Below, one piece after another: positions 21,220 to 32,615 of a stretch of DNA of 64,000 nt. Position 1 is the stretch's first letter, and the number at the start of each line of letters is the position of its first letter. Origin of the DNA: Mesorhizobium sp. LSHC420B00 (GTDB taxonomy: Bacteria > Pseudomonadota > Alphaproteobacteria > Rhizobiales > Rhizobiaceae); contig NZ_AYVY01000002.1 of assembly GCF_000503055.1 (NCBI RefSeq), positions 153,076 to 217,075 of the forward strand. The letters are read 5' to 3'. Made by a program: the position numbers and the translations under genes. The notes under the pieces are model-generated. The model did no database searches and was not told where the DNA came from. It saw nothing but the letters and a program-made list of their open reading frames with translations.

Positions 21220-22413
21220 TCAGTCTTCGTTCGCGGTAACCGTCACGCCAAGCGTTTTCGGCAGGTCGAGCGGGTTGGACATGGCGCCCGCCATGATCAG
21301 CGCGAACGGCACCGCTGCCGGCGGCTCGGCCGAGACCTCGATGCTCTGCGGATCGTCGAGGAACTTGTTGACCGCGGCCGAAACCTGCGCCGTCAGTTCC
21401 GGATTGTTGAGCTGCGCCATGCCGAATGGCACGATCGCCTTGGCCTGGTTGGCAATGTCCTTGCCGGACATGCCTTGCTGCTTGCCGGCATAATCGAGCA
21501 CCTTCTTGGTCAGCGAATCGTCGTCGAAGCGGATCGAGGCGCTGTTGAACGATAGCTGCTGCAGCAGCCCGAGCATGGCCATGCCTTGCGCCGAATTGTC
21601 GGCGCCTTCAGGCTGAGCTGCCATCTTCTTCTGCATCTCCTGCATCGATTTGATGACATCCAGCGTGTAGCCGCCGAGATTGAAGGTCATACCGAATGTG
21701 CCGGCATTGTCGACCGAAATTTCGTATTTCGACAAATCCATCTTGCCGTCGGTAGGCTGCCAGGTGCCTTCCATCTCAAGATTGCCCGATATGTTCTGGT
21801 AGCCGAGTGCGTTGATGACTTCCTTGGACTTCGGATCTTCGACCAGCGTCAGGTCGGCAGTGAACTTTTCCGTGGTGCCGGAGAACGCCATGGCCTTGCC
21901 GTCGGCCGGCGGCGTGATTGCGATGGCAAGCCCGTCCATCGAGAAGGCAGGCTTGTCGGCGACCTTGACGGTCATGTTTTCGAGCTCGGCCGATTTGTAC
22001 ATCATCAGCGAGCCCAGCGGACCGCTTGCGCCTTCGGCCGGAACCGTCATGTCGTGGATGACGAAGGGGCTGAGATTGAGCGTGACGCCATCTTCGCTGT
22101 GTTCGAACGGCGAAGTCGATACGGTCGCGATTTGATAGCCGCCATTGGCTTCGGTCACGCCTTCGAGCTTGACGTCGCCGATCTTGAGCGCCTCCTTTTC
22201 GGCCGCCGGTCTGACCGCTACGCCTTGCAGAACCATGCTGGAGGTGTCGCCGGTTACTCCGGTCCAGGAGAGGTCGACGCCCTGGGCGGCGAGGGCAGCC
22301 TTCAGCCGGTCGGCGACCGCGGTATCCTGCGCGAACGCCGCATTCAGCGGCAGCGTCAGCAAAAAGGTCGAAAAAGCCAGTCTTTTAATAAGTGTCGAGT
22401 GTCTGATCGTCAT
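21220..22413 (-). CDS. Exported protein of unknown function
   Basis: 397 residues from ATG 22413, preceded by AGGGGAG at a good distance; a longer frame reaches 22470. Signal peptide with cleavage near NAAFA-QDT. The mature protein is rich in beta-type repeats, with paired statements of the kind L-x-G-V-x-V and N-L-x-G-Y, suggesting a periplasmic beta-rich fold. No family firmly recognised. Shares its terminator with aspS. Confidence 0.7.
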   Translation of the reverse strand: MTIRHSTLIKRLAFSTFLLTLPLNAAFAQDTAVADRLKAALAAQGVDLSWTGVTGDTSSMVLQGVAVRPAAEKEALKIGDVKLEGVTEANGGYQIATVSTSPFEHSEDGVTLNLSPFVIHDMTVPAEGASGPLGSLMMYKSAELENMTVKVADKPAFSMDGLAIAITPPADGKAMAFSGTTEKFTADLTLVEDPKSKEVINALGYQNISGNLEMEGTWQPTDGKMDLSKYEISVDNAGTFGMTFNLGGYTLDVIKSMQEMQKKMAAQPEGADNSAQGMAMLGLLQQLSFNSASIRFDDDSLTKKVLDYAGKQQGMSGKDIANQAKAIVPFGMAQLNNPELTAQVSAAVNKFLDDPQSIEVSAEPPAAVPFALIMAGAMSNPLDLPKTLGVTVTANED

Positions 22414-22780
22414 CGAGAGCTCCCCTGAGAGTGTCCTGAAATTCTTTTCAAATCGTCGCGTCGTCACCATTCAGCGACGAACTGGACCGGAAAAAGGCGG
22501 GCCTCGGCACAATGGTCGAAAATCGCGGCCAAAGGCAAACCCGATCCATCAGGCTTGCGATAGAAGCCGGATGTAACGGATTGATGTTGGCCGGCGTCGC
22601 GACGCTTCCAATTCCTGTTGCACAATGCAGGTCGCGCAAAAGTGTGCAGCGGTTTTGCGCGACATGGATCAAAACAAGGACCTAAAGCGCGCGCATAAGG
22701 CCGGTCGAACGCGACGCGCTTTAGGAGGACGTATGCCGGCGCCTCTTGCCGCGAATCACCCGCTCGGCTAGTGCCAGCCC
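22414..22780. other. Intergenic region before parC
   Basis: Holds the divergent control region of parC and the exported protein gene. Apart from the inverted repeat at 22681-22725 I see no clear promoter, operator or gene. A TTGCG...GGATCAA string at 22653-22671 is too long to be an Fnr/FixK box. Confidence 0.5.
22681..22725. repeat. 11-bp inverted repeat upstream of parC
   Basis: CCTAAAGCGCG (22681-22691) and CGCGCTTTAGG (22715-22725) are perfect inverted repeats with a 23-base loop. In the parC leader this could fold in RNA. Strings like GCGCTTTAG recur between genes in rhizobia, so it may be a dispersed element rather than a parC control. Confidence 0.6.
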
Positions 22781-25033
<2,253 letters not shown>

Positions 25034-25123
25034 GCGCGCGAAGGAGCATGACCTTTCGGGGGGCGGTCAGGCGAGGTGGTGAAAGGGAATTCGTGTTTTC
25101 GTGCCCGGCGGCGCATTTTGTTC

Positions 25124-25152
25124 TTGCTTTGTGCCGGCAGCTATGCTACTAA
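25124..25152 (+). promoter_or_regulatory. Promoter of candidate small RNA
   Basis: TTGCTT (25124-25129), 17-base spacer, TACTAA (25147-25152). Start of transcription would fall near 25158-25160, directly before two hairpins and a T-run with no reading frame of note. Confidence 0.5.
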
Positions 25153-25157
25153 TTTCG

Positions 25158-25207
25158 CTATGGTGCTGATTCGCACCGACGACCCGCCTGCCAAGGCGGG
25201 TTTTTTG
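25158..25207 (+). ncRNA. Candidate ~50-nt small RNA
   Basis: Directly after a promoter-like pair lies a small hairpin GGTGC-TGATTC-GCACC (25162-25177), a five-base linker, then a terminator hairpin CCCGCCT...AGGCGGG (25183-25200) with TTTTTT. The whole unit sits alone in the 303-base gap between parC and the PerM-type gene. Size and layout suit a short trans-acting RNA; it could also be just a parC terminator with a chance promoter. I do not match it to a named family. Confidence 0.45.
25183..25206 (+). terminator. Intrinsic terminator
   Basis: CCCGCCT pairs with AGGCGGG across a four-base loop and is followed by six T. Ends the candidate small RNA and any parC read-through. Confidence 0.85.
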
Positions 25208-25336
25208 TTTCGGGCTCCTTTCGACCAAATTGGAATGCCGTCACGATTGCTGCACTATATCAGTGCATAAGCTTCGCCATGGGAAATCGCGGGGATAACG
25301 CATCTGGACGACACGGGGCGTTGGGGAGGTAGTCGC

Positions 25337-26557
25337 TTGAAGGAAGTCAGGATACAGAAGCCGGAGCGGCAGCAGCGCCTGTTTGGCCTGTCGACGCCGC
25401 TCAGGGCCGCTGTCATTCCGCCGCTGTCGGCGGCGCGCTGGCTCCTGGTGCTGATCGTCGCCGCCGGCGTTTATTTCTTCCACGGCTTCCTATTCCCGGT
25501 CCTTGCCGCCCTGGTGATCGCTTTCGCCAGCTGGCCGCTCTATCGGCGGCTGCTCGCCGGCGTCGGCGGCAACCGCACGATCGCCGCGACCCTTGCGATC
25601 CTGTTCATCCTGACCTTCCTGGTGGTGCCGATCGCGCTTGCCGGCACCTATGCCATCAACGAGGTGCGCGAATGGGTCGGCTGGGCGATCGAGACCAACC
25701 GCTACGGCGCGCCGACGCCGCACTGGATCGCCACGCTGCCTGTGGTAGGCGAATGGCTCAATGAACAATGGACGGTCAACGTTGGCCATCCAGGCGGTAT
25801 CGGCGAACTGATCCAGCTGATCAGCGGCGCCAATATCGGCAGCATCTATCGCGGCGTGCTTGCCGCCGGCGGCAGCGCCTTCGGCCTTTTGCTGACGCTG
25901 CTGTTCATGATGATCGCGCTGTTCTTCGCCTATCGCGACGGCGAGCATTTCGCCGGGCAGGTCGATCGCCTCGGCGAACGCATCCTGCCGGCCAGATGGG
26001 AACGGATCTCACGCGTGGTGCCGGCGACGATCTCCTCGACCGTCACCGGCATGACGGTTATCGCCATCGGCGAAGGGCTGGTGCTGGGCATCGCTTACTG
26101 GTTGGCCGGCGTGCCGTCGCCGGTGACGCTCGGCGCACTGACCGGCATCATGGCGCTGATCCCCGGCGGCGCGCCGCTGTCGTTCACGCTGGTCTCGATT
26201 TATCTCGCCGCCAGCGGCTCGCCGATGGCCGGCCTGGCGCTGTTCATCTGGGGCGCCGTCGAACTCTTCGTCGTCGACAAGACATTGCGCCCGAAGCTGG
26301 TTGGCGGGCCGATAAAGCTGCCCTTCCTGCCGACTTTCTTCGGCCTGATCGGCGGCGTCAAGACAATGGGCTTTCTCGGCCTGTTCATCGGCCCGGTGCT
26401 GATGGCCCTGCTGGTCGCGATCTGGCGCGAATGGCTGCGCGAGGTGGAGCTGACCGATGAACTCGCTGCCGCCGAACCGGCGGAGCAGGAAGATGCACCG
26501 CCGCAGATCGAAATTGTCGCCGAACGCGCCGCCGCGAAAAAGAATCAGGCCGGGTGA
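25337..26557 (+). CDS. AI-2E / PerM-family permease
   Basis: 406 residues starting at TTG 25337, chosen because GGGGAGGT lies seven bases before. Membrane helices near 37-75, 80-105, 195-220, then the block of helices with GALTGIMALIPGGAPLSF and the C-terminal FGLIGGVKTMGFLGLFIGPVL signature of the family (TqsA/YdiK/PerM). Exporter-like; substrate unknown. Acidic/Ala C-terminal tail. Its end overlaps the convergent EamA gene by 13 bases. Confidence 0.82.
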   Translation: MKEVRIQKPERQQRLFGLSTPLRAAVIPPLSAARWLLVLIVAAGVYFFHGFLFPVLAALVIAFASWPLYRRLLAGVGGNRTIAATLAILFILTFLVVPIALAGTYAINEVREWVGWAIETNRYGAPTPHWIATLPVVGEWLNEQWTVNVGHPGGIGELIQLISGANIGSIYRGVLAAGGSAFGLLLTLLFMMIALFFAYRDGEHFAGQVDRLGERILPARWERISRVVPATISSTVTGMTVIAIGEGLVLGIAYWLAGVPSPVTLGALTGIMALIPGGAPLSFTLVSIYLAASGSPMAGLALFIWGAVELFVVDKTLRPKLVGGPIKLPFLPTFFGLIGGVKTMGFLGLFIGPVLMALLVAIWREWLREVELTDELAAAEPAEQEDAPPQIEIVAERAAAKKNQAG

Positions 26558-27441
26558 CTGACGGCGAGCGTGGCGCGGCGCTTACGCCCCTCGTGCAACT
26601 GCCAGAGCGAATGGCCGATCAAGGTGACGATGAGGATCGTGCCGCCGATCAGGCTGTTGCGCGACGGGGTCTCGGCGAAGATCATCCACACCCAGACCGG
26701 CGCCAGCACGGTTTCTAACAGGTAGAACATCGCCACTTCCGGCCCGGAAATGTATTTCGGACCGTTGGCGAGGCAGAAGAACGAGATCGGCATGATGACG
26801 GCGCCGTTGAAGACGATCCACCACGGTGCGTTGACGTGAAAACCCACCTTGGAAACCATCAGGGCGGCGATGGCCAGTGGCAGCACGACTCCGATCAGCG
26901 CGGTGAAGCCCATATCCTTGCCGCTGGCGCGCGAGATGGTGATGGCCGCGGCGATCATGAAGGCGGAGCATAGTGCCATCAGGTCGCCGAAGAGATGCCC
27001 GGTTCCGACGGAATCACCGACAATCATCACGACGCCGGCGATCATCAATGCCAGCGCTGCGACCGTCAGGGGCTGTGGCCTCTCCTTCAGGAATAGCCAC
27101 GACAAAAGGGCCGCGAACATGGTGGTGAAGGCCAGGATGAAAACGAGGTTGGCGGTCGAGGTGTTGTAGACGCCGGTGATGAAGGCGATCGAGCCGAGTC
27201 CGTAGAGGGCGGCAACGATGAGCCCTGACCAGCCCGGGATAAGCTGCGGTGCCTTTGCGCTCAGCGAGCGCCAGATGGCCCAGATGACGAGCGTGGCGAC
27301 GAAGGTCGTGCCGGTGCGCAAGAGCAGGATCGTCCATGCCTCGCCGTCGGCGAGCCGGATCAGCGGAATGTCGACGGTCAGCGTCAACCCGCCGATGGCG
27401 GTGATCAGAAGGCCTCTCTGGTGGTCGTTGTGGGAAGACAT
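26545..27441 (-). CDS. EamA-family (DMT) transporter
   Basis: 298 residues from ATG 27441; the frame continues upstream to 27522 without a better start. Ten helices in two EamA halves, with the SLIGGTILIVTLIGH end and FLKERPQPLTVAALALMIAGVV middle typical of the drug/metabolite superfamily (RhaT/YdcZ-like). Substrate unknown. Confidence 0.85.
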   Translation of the reverse strand: MSSHNDHQRGLLITAIGGLTLTVDIPLIRLADGEAWTILLLRTGTTFVATLVIWAIWRSLSAKAPQLIPGWSGLIVAALYGLGSIAFITGVYNTSTANLVFILAFTTMFAALLSWLFLKERPQPLTVAALALMIAGVVMIVGDSVGTGHLFGDLMALCSAFMIAAAITISRASGKDMGFTALIGVVLPLAIAALMVSKVGFHVNAPWWIVFNGAVIMPISFFCLANGPKYISGPEVAMFYLLETVLAPVWVWMIFAETPSRNSLIGGTILIVTLIGHSLWQLHEGRKRRATLAVSHPA

Positions 27442-27563
27442 GCAGCAATTCTCGCGATAGGCTTGGAGGCGCAAAATTGACCCGCCCGGTCTTCCGCCGA
27501 TCGGCCGGAAGCCCAGCGGCATCCTCCTCGAAACAATTTAAGGGTGAATACCGAAAGCGGAAA

Positions 27564-28328
27564 TCAGCGCGAAACCGCTTCGTGATTGTAGCGTTCCCAG
27601 CCTTTCGGGCCGAGATGCTCCTGCGGCTGGAAGCGCATCTTATAATTCATCTTGCGCGAGCCGTTGACCCAGTAGCCCAGGTAGACATGGGGCAGGCCCA
27701 TCGCCCTGGCGCGGGCGATGTGGTCGAGGATCATGAAGGTGCCGAGGGAACGGTCCTCGAAATCCGGGTTGAAGTAGGAATAGACCATCGACAGGCCATC
27801 GGCCATCTTGTCGGTGAGCGCCACGGCGATCAGTTCGCCCTGACCCTTGCCGGTGATGAAGCTGTCAGGTCCGCGGCGACGGTATTCGATGACCTTGGTG
27901 TCGACATGGGTATCCTCGACCATCATGGCGTAGTCGAGCACGGTCATATCGGACATGCCGCCACGGCGGTGGCGGGCGTCGAGATAGCTGCGGAACAGCG
28001 AATACTGCTCGGTGGAGGGTTCGGCGTCGTGCATGGCGCCGACCAGATCCGAATTATGCTGTATGACGCGTTTCATGTTGCGGCTGGCGGTGAACTCCTG
28101 CGCCAGGATGCGCACCGACACGCAGGCGCGGCAGGTCTCGCAAGCCGGCCTGTAGGCGATGTTCTGCGACCGCCTGAACCCGCCCTGCGTCAACAGATCG
28201 TTCATCTCGGGGGCCTTGTCGCCGACCAGGTGGGTGAACACCTTGCGCTCGAACTGGCCCTCGAGATAGGGACACGGCGAGGGCGCGGTCAGAAAGAACT
28301 GTGGCGACTGGGTCGGGTGCTGCGTCAT
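27564..28328 (-). CDS. bpt: Aspartate/glutamate leucyltransferase (Bpt)
   Basis: 254 residues. Transfers Leu from Leu-tRNA to N-terminal Asp or Glu of proteins, marking them for ClpAP (N-end rule). Visible: [16 protein letters not shown] start, Cys cluster [12 protein letters not shown], and the acetyltransferase-like core [30 protein letters not shown] followed by [15 protein letters not shown]. Formerly annotated arginyl-tRNA-protein transferase. Confidence 0.93.
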   Translation of the reverse strand: MTQHPTQSPQFFLTAPSPCPYLEGQFERKVFTHLVGDKAPEMNDLLTQGGFRRSQNIAYRPACETCRACVSVRILAQEFTASRNMKRVIQHNSDLVGAMHDAEPSTEQYSLFRSYLDARHRRGGMSDMTVLDYAMMVEDTHVDTKVIEYRRRGPDSFITGKGQGELIAVALTDKMADGLSMVYSYFNPDFEDRSLGTFMILDHIARARAMGLPHVYLGYWVNGSRKMNYKMRFQPQEHLGPKGWERYNHEAVSR

Positions 28329-28464
28329 CGAGCCTTGGAAACACTCCTGCGAATCGCTCTACCTTTGGCGCGGACGCCGAAAAATTCAACAGGATTGTGA
28401 AAGCCTGTGTGAATGGACGTCTTCACTTTTGTGCGCAAAGGCTGCGGCCGCGCTTCAAAGCCGC

Positions 28465-28935
28465 TCAGCGGCCGCTGCGGCTGACGACCGTGCCGAGCAG
28501 CAGGTCGTGCAGCATGCGCTTGCGGTCGGAAAACAGGCTCACCAGCAGGACCAGCGGCGAGAGGATGACATTGCCGGCCCAAAACAACACCGAATGGACG
28601 ACGGCAGTCAACCCGTCGATGCGGCTGCCGTCGAGCCGGTCGAGCCGGATGCCCATCATCTTCATGCCAGCGGTGGCCTGATCTTTACTGCCGAGCGTGT
28701 TCCAGATGTAGAGGATGGCGACGGCCGGCACGAGAATGGAAAACAGCATCCAGCCGAGGCCGAGCGTCAACAGCCCAAACAAGAACACCAGGATCGCGAA
28801 AGGAATGGTGAGCAGCGCGACGATGAAATAATCGATGACGAAGGCGAGAATGCGCCGCGTGCGCACGCCCTCATAGGCGCGGACGTCTTCGAGCCTGCTG
28901 GTGATGATTTCGCCGTCGAGAACGCGAGCGTTCAT
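28465..28935 (-). CDS. RDD-family membrane protein
   Basis: 156 residues, three helices, with the RDD signature in the form RRILAFVIDYFIVALLT, and GLKMMGIRLDRLDGSRID-type middle (here AGMKMMGIRL). Inner membrane; role not known. Lies between bpt and the divergent sthA. Confidence 0.85.
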   Translation of the reverse strand: MNARVLDGEIITSRLEDVRAYEGVRTRRILAFVIDYFIVALLTIPFAILVFLFGLLTLGLGWMLFSILVPAVAILYIWNTLGSKDQATAGMKMMGIRLDRLDGSRIDGLTAVVHSVLFWAGNVILSPLVLLVSLFSDRKRMLHDLLLGTVVSRSGR

Positions 28936-29144
28936 GTCATTTCCTCGTAATCGAACCCGGGTTAATGCACGGGCCGCGTATTGATGAAATGGTGAAGGTT
29001 CGCGGTGGAATCAAGATCGAACCATTCGCCACCGTAGATGGTGACGGAGTGCCCGGCGCCGTCTGACTTGTTGAATTCATGGCGCGGATAGCGTTAGCTT
29101 GCTGCGGCGCAACAAAAGGTGCCGAGCCGAGGGGACGGGGCGAC

Positions 29145-30533
29145 ATGGACTACGACATGCTGGTCATCGGCAGCGGCCCATCCGGGCGCCGCGCCGCGGT
29201 GCAGTCGGCCAAGCTCGGCAAGTCGGTGCTGGTGGTCGACAGGGGCCGGCGTCTCGGCGGCGTGTCGGTACACACTGGCACCATACCGTCGAAGACGTTG
29301 CGCGAGACGGTGCTCAACCTCTCCGGCTGGCGTGAGCGCGGCTTTTATGGACGCGGCTACCGGGTCAAGCAGGACATTTCGGTCGGCGATCTGGTCGAGC
29401 GCCTGCACAAGACGCTCGACCATGAGGTCGAGGTGCTGCAGCACCAGTTCATGCGCAACACGGTCAAGAGCGCTCGCGCCGCGGCAAAATTCCTCGGCCC
29501 CAATAAGGTCAGCCTGACCACCGACACCGGCGACTACAGCGAGGTTGGCTTCGCCCATGCACTGATCGCGGTCGGCACCCGGCCGCACCGGCCGCGCGAC
29601 GTGCCGTTCGACAAAACACGGATTTTCGACAGCGACGAGATGCTGGAGCTCGACCGGCTGCCGCGCACGCTGACGGTGATCGGCGCCGGCGTCATCGGCG
29701 TCGAATATGCGACGATCTTTTCCGCGCTCGACGTTCCGGTGACGCTGGTCGAGCCGCGCAATACCATGTTGGATTTCGTCGACCGCGAGATCGTCGACGA
29801 CTTCATCCATCAGATGCGCGACCGCGGCATGACCATCCGCTTGGGCAGCGCCGTCAAGGAGATCGCCTCCAAACCCGATTATGCCGAGGTGATGCTGGCA
29901 GACGGCCGCACCATACGTTCCGAGATGGTGCTTTATGCTGCCGGGCGTACCGGCAATGTCGGCAGCCTGGGCTTGGAAGCGGTCGGCATCGAGTCCGATT
30001 CCAGGGGCCGCATCAAGGTCGATCCGCAGACCTTCCAGACCAGCGCGCCCAACATCTATGCCGCCGGCGACGTCATCGGTTTTCCGAGCCTGGCCTCGAC
30101 CTCGATGGAACAGGGCAGGGTGGCCGCCTGCCATGCGTTCGGCGTGCCCTTGCCGCCGCCGCCCGAAACCTTTCCCTACGGCATCTACGCCGTGCCGGAA
30201 ATCTCCACCGTCGGCCAGTCGGAGGAGCAGGTGCGCGAGAGTGGTGCTGCCTACGAGGTCGGCGTGGCGCGGTTTCGCGAGACATCGCGCGGCCACATCA
30301 TGGGCGTCAATACCGGCTTCCTGAAGCTTCTGTTCTCGATCGAAACACGCCGTCTGCTCGGCGCCCATATCGTCGGCGAGGGCGCGACCGAACTCATCCA
30401 CATTGGCCAGGCGGTCATCAATCTCGGCGGCACCGTCGACTTCTTCGTCAACAACACCTTCAACTATCCGACGCTGGCCGAAGCCTACAAGATCGCCGGG
30501 CTGGACGCCTGGAACCGCATGGGGCGAGGATAG
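29145..30533 (+). CDS. sthA: Soluble pyridine nucleotide transhydrogenase
   Basis: 462 residues from ATG 29145 after GAGGGGACGGGG. Flavoprotein that exchanges reducing power between NADPH and NAD+. FAD loop VIGSGPSGRRAAVQSAKLGK, NAD loop VIGAGVIGVEYATIF, and C-terminal dimer domain FNYPTLAEAYKIAGLDAWNR. The redox-active disulfide of related reductases (CxxxxC) is replaced by SVHTGTIPSKTL, the diagnostic feature of SthA. Confidence 0.93.
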   Translation: MDYDMLVIGSGPSGRRAAVQSAKLGKSVLVVDRGRRLGGVSVHTGTIPSKTLRETVLNLSGWRERGFYGRGYRVKQDISVGDLVERLHKTLDHEVEVLQHQFMRNTVKSARAAAKFLGPNKVSLTTDTGDYSEVGFAHALIAVGTRPHRPRDVPFDKTRIFDSDEMLELDRLPRTLTVIGAGVIGVEYATIFSALDVPVTLVEPRNTMLDFVDREIVDDFIHQMRDRGMTIRLGSAVKEIASKPDYAEVMLADGRTIRSEMVLYAAGRTGNVGSLGLEAVGIESDSRGRIKVDPQTFQTSAPNIYAAGDVIGFPSLASTSMEQGRVAACHAFGVPLPPPPETFPYGIYAVPEISTVGQSEEQVRESGAAYEVGVARFRETSRGHIMGVNTGFLKLLFSIETRRLLGAHIVGEGATELIHIGQAVINLGGTVDFFVNNTFNYPTLAEAYKIAGLDAWNRMGRG

Positions 30534-30542
30534 CTTCGAGGC

Positions 30543-31217
30543 TCATCGATCTGACGTTGCAACGGCGACCGCAGGATCCGCCAGCCATTGCCTGACGATC
30601 TCGGCGTCCGGATCGCCGATTTCATGGCCGGAGGCAATGGTTTGGGTCTCGACCTTGGCGCCATGCGAACTCAGCAGGGCGGCCAACACCGGCGCGAATG
30701 GCGCATAGGTCAGGTCGGCGGCGCCGGCGATGATCAACGCCCGCGCCTTCGACAGGTCGGCCGGCGGCACCTCGTCAAGCACCGGCATCGGACGCAGCAA
30801 TGCGGCGCGCTCGATCAGGCCCGGATGCAGCAGCATGACGCTTGAGACCAGATTGGCGCCGTTCGAATAACCGACAAAGGTCGCGCGGCTGAGATCGAAG
30901 CGGTGGCGCTTCGCGATGCCGTCGACGAAGCCCGCGAATACGTCCGCCTCCGCACGGATGCTCGCCTGTTCGAAACGCGTCGGGGTGATTCGCGTGAACC
31001 AGCGGAACCCGCCCTCCTGAGGGATGCGGCCACGGACCGCAACCAGCGCCGCATGCGGCGCGATTTGCCGACCAAGCGGCAGCAAGGTCGTCTCATCGAC
31101 TCCCGATCCATGCTGCAGGAACAGCCAGTCACCGGGTAAATTGGCGGGTCGATGGAGCCGGTAGAAAAAGCCTGAATTTTCCTGCAAAATACCGTCTTCG
31201 AGGCTCTCCTCGGCCAT
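30543..31217 (-). CDS. Alpha/beta hydrolase, phospholipase/carboxylesterase type
   Basis: 224 residues from ATG 31217 with AAAGGA upstream. Nucleophile elbow GYSNGAN, an Asp in IAGAADLTYAPF and His in ASGHEIGDPD complete a Ser-Asp-His triad; the LFLQHGSGVDETTLLPLGRQI start matches the YpfH/carboxylesterase group. Cytoplasmic esterase, substrate unknown. Convergent with sthA, 9 bases apart. Confidence 0.85.
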   Translation of the reverse strand: MAEESLEDGILQENSGFFYRLHRPANLPGDWLFLQHGSGVDETTLLPLGRQIAPHAALVAVRGRIPQEGGFRWFTRITPTRFEQASIRAEADVFAGFVDGIAKRHRFDLSRATFVGYSNGANLVSSVMLLHPGLIERAALLRPMPVLDEVPPADLSKARALIIAGAADLTYAPFAPVLAALLSSHGAKVETQTIASGHEIGDPDAEIVRQWLADPAVAVATSDR

Positions 31218-31420
31218 AGTCACATCCTTTTGATTTCGCGTTACTTTCGTTAATTTGCCGGCTTCAAAACGAAATATTTTCAAGCTCCGCGAAAGTTGAT
31301 TGAACCGGGCGCATTTCAGTCCGTTTCTTTGCCGATATAATCCCCGCGGGAGGGATCGAAGCAGTGTGCGCCGGGTGGTCGCATGCCGGCATGAACAACC
31401 AGCTTTAAGGCCTTTTATCG

Positions 31421-32593
31421 ATGACCATGCCAGTTTCGCCGGAACGCGATACGCGTATTGACGTGTTCCGGGCTCTCGCCCTCCTGACCATATTCATCGA
31501 CCATGTGCCGGGCACCGTTTTCGAAACCCTGACCTACAAGAATTTCGGGTTTTCGGATGCGGCCGAGGCCTTCGTGCTGATCTCCGGCATGTCCGTCGCT
31601 CTCGCCTACGGCACCAAATTCCAGCCGGGAAACCGGCTGATTGCAACGCTGAAAATGTGGCGCCGCGCCGGCGTGCTCTATGTCACCCACATCGTCACGA
31701 CGATGGTGGTCATGGCTATCTTCTGCGCGGCGGCGGTGTTTGCGAAACGGCCGGACCTTCTGACGCTGATCAACATCGAGCCGCTCGTCAGAAACCCGCC
31801 ACAAGTCCTGGTCGGCATCGTCACGCTCGGCCATCAGCTCGGTTACAACAACATACTGCCGGTCTATGCAGCGCTGCTGTTGATGGCGCCGGCCTTCCTG
31901 CTGTTCATCAGCTATCGGCCACTGGCGGCGCTTGCCGTGTCCGCAGCCCTTTGGCTGCTTGCCGGAATCTACCAGATCGCGCCACCGAACTACCCGGAGC
32001 CCGGGTTCTGGTTCCTCAATCCGCTGTCATGGCAATTGCTGTTCAATATCGGCATGGCCAGCGTGTTGCATGTGCGGCGCGGCGGCACCATCCCGGTCAA
32101 TCGCTGGCTGGTCGGCGCCGCCGCCGCCTATGTGCTCACGGCGCTCGTCTGGGTGCACAGCCCGCTGTGGGGGCATGTGTCATGGCTCGACCTGCCGGTG
32201 GTGCTGACCGGTTTCGACAAGACATTCCTGTCGTTGCCGCGACTGCTGCACATCCTGGCGATGAGCTACCTGGTCGTCGCCTTGCCTTCCGTCTCGAACC
32301 TGTTCCGCACCGGTCGTGACAATCCGCTCGCCATATTGGGCAAACGCTCGCTGCCGGTTTTCATTGCCGGAACGGTGATTGCCATGGCGGCGCAAGTGAT
32401 GAAGCTGATCAACCCGGGCGGCATTGCCTATGACAGTCTGCTGCTCGCCGCCGGCATCGCCATGCAGTTCGCGCTCGCGTTCTATCTGGAGTGGCTGTCC
32501 GCCATCGGCTGGTCCGGCAAGGGCAAGCCGGTCCGCAACGCGCCGCCTGGCCGTCCATCCTTTGGCATCGGTCCCATGGCGGCCAATAGATAA
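31421..32593 (+). CDS. opgC: OpgC-type acyltransferase-family membrane protein
   Basis: 390 residues, about ten helices. The start RDTRIDVFRALALLTIFIDHVPGTVFE and GFSDAAEAFVLISGMSVALAYG match OpgC, which succinylates osmoregulated periplasmic glucans, an envelope trait important in rhizobia-plant contact (general knowledge). The conserved His in the first helix (IFIDHVPG) is present. No glucan synthase nearby. Confidence 0.85.
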   Translation: MTMPVSPERDTRIDVFRALALLTIFIDHVPGTVFETLTYKNFGFSDAAEAFVLISGMSVALAYGTKFQPGNRLIATLKMWRRAGVLYVTHIVTTMVVMAIFCAAAVFAKRPDLLTLINIEPLVRNPPQVLVGIVTLGHQLGYNNILPVYAALLLMAPAFLLFISYRPLAALAVSAALWLLAGIYQIAPPNYPEPGFWFLNPLSWQLLFNIGMASVLHVRRGGTIPVNRWLVGAAAAYVLTALVWVHSPLWGHVSWLDLPVVLTGFDKTFLSLPRLLHILAMSYLVVALPSVSNLFRTGRDNPLAILGKRSLPVFIAGTVIAMAAQVMKLINPGGIAYDSLLLAAGIAMQFALAFYLEWLSAIGWSGKGKPVRNAPPGRPSFGIGPMAANR

Positions 32594-32615
32594 GATTTGG
32601 AGCCGATCTGCCCAG

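Noticed and set aside
22653..22671. Fnr/FixK-like TTGCG...GGATCAA
   Set aside because: The half sites are too far apart for the TTGAT-N4-ATCAA spacing.
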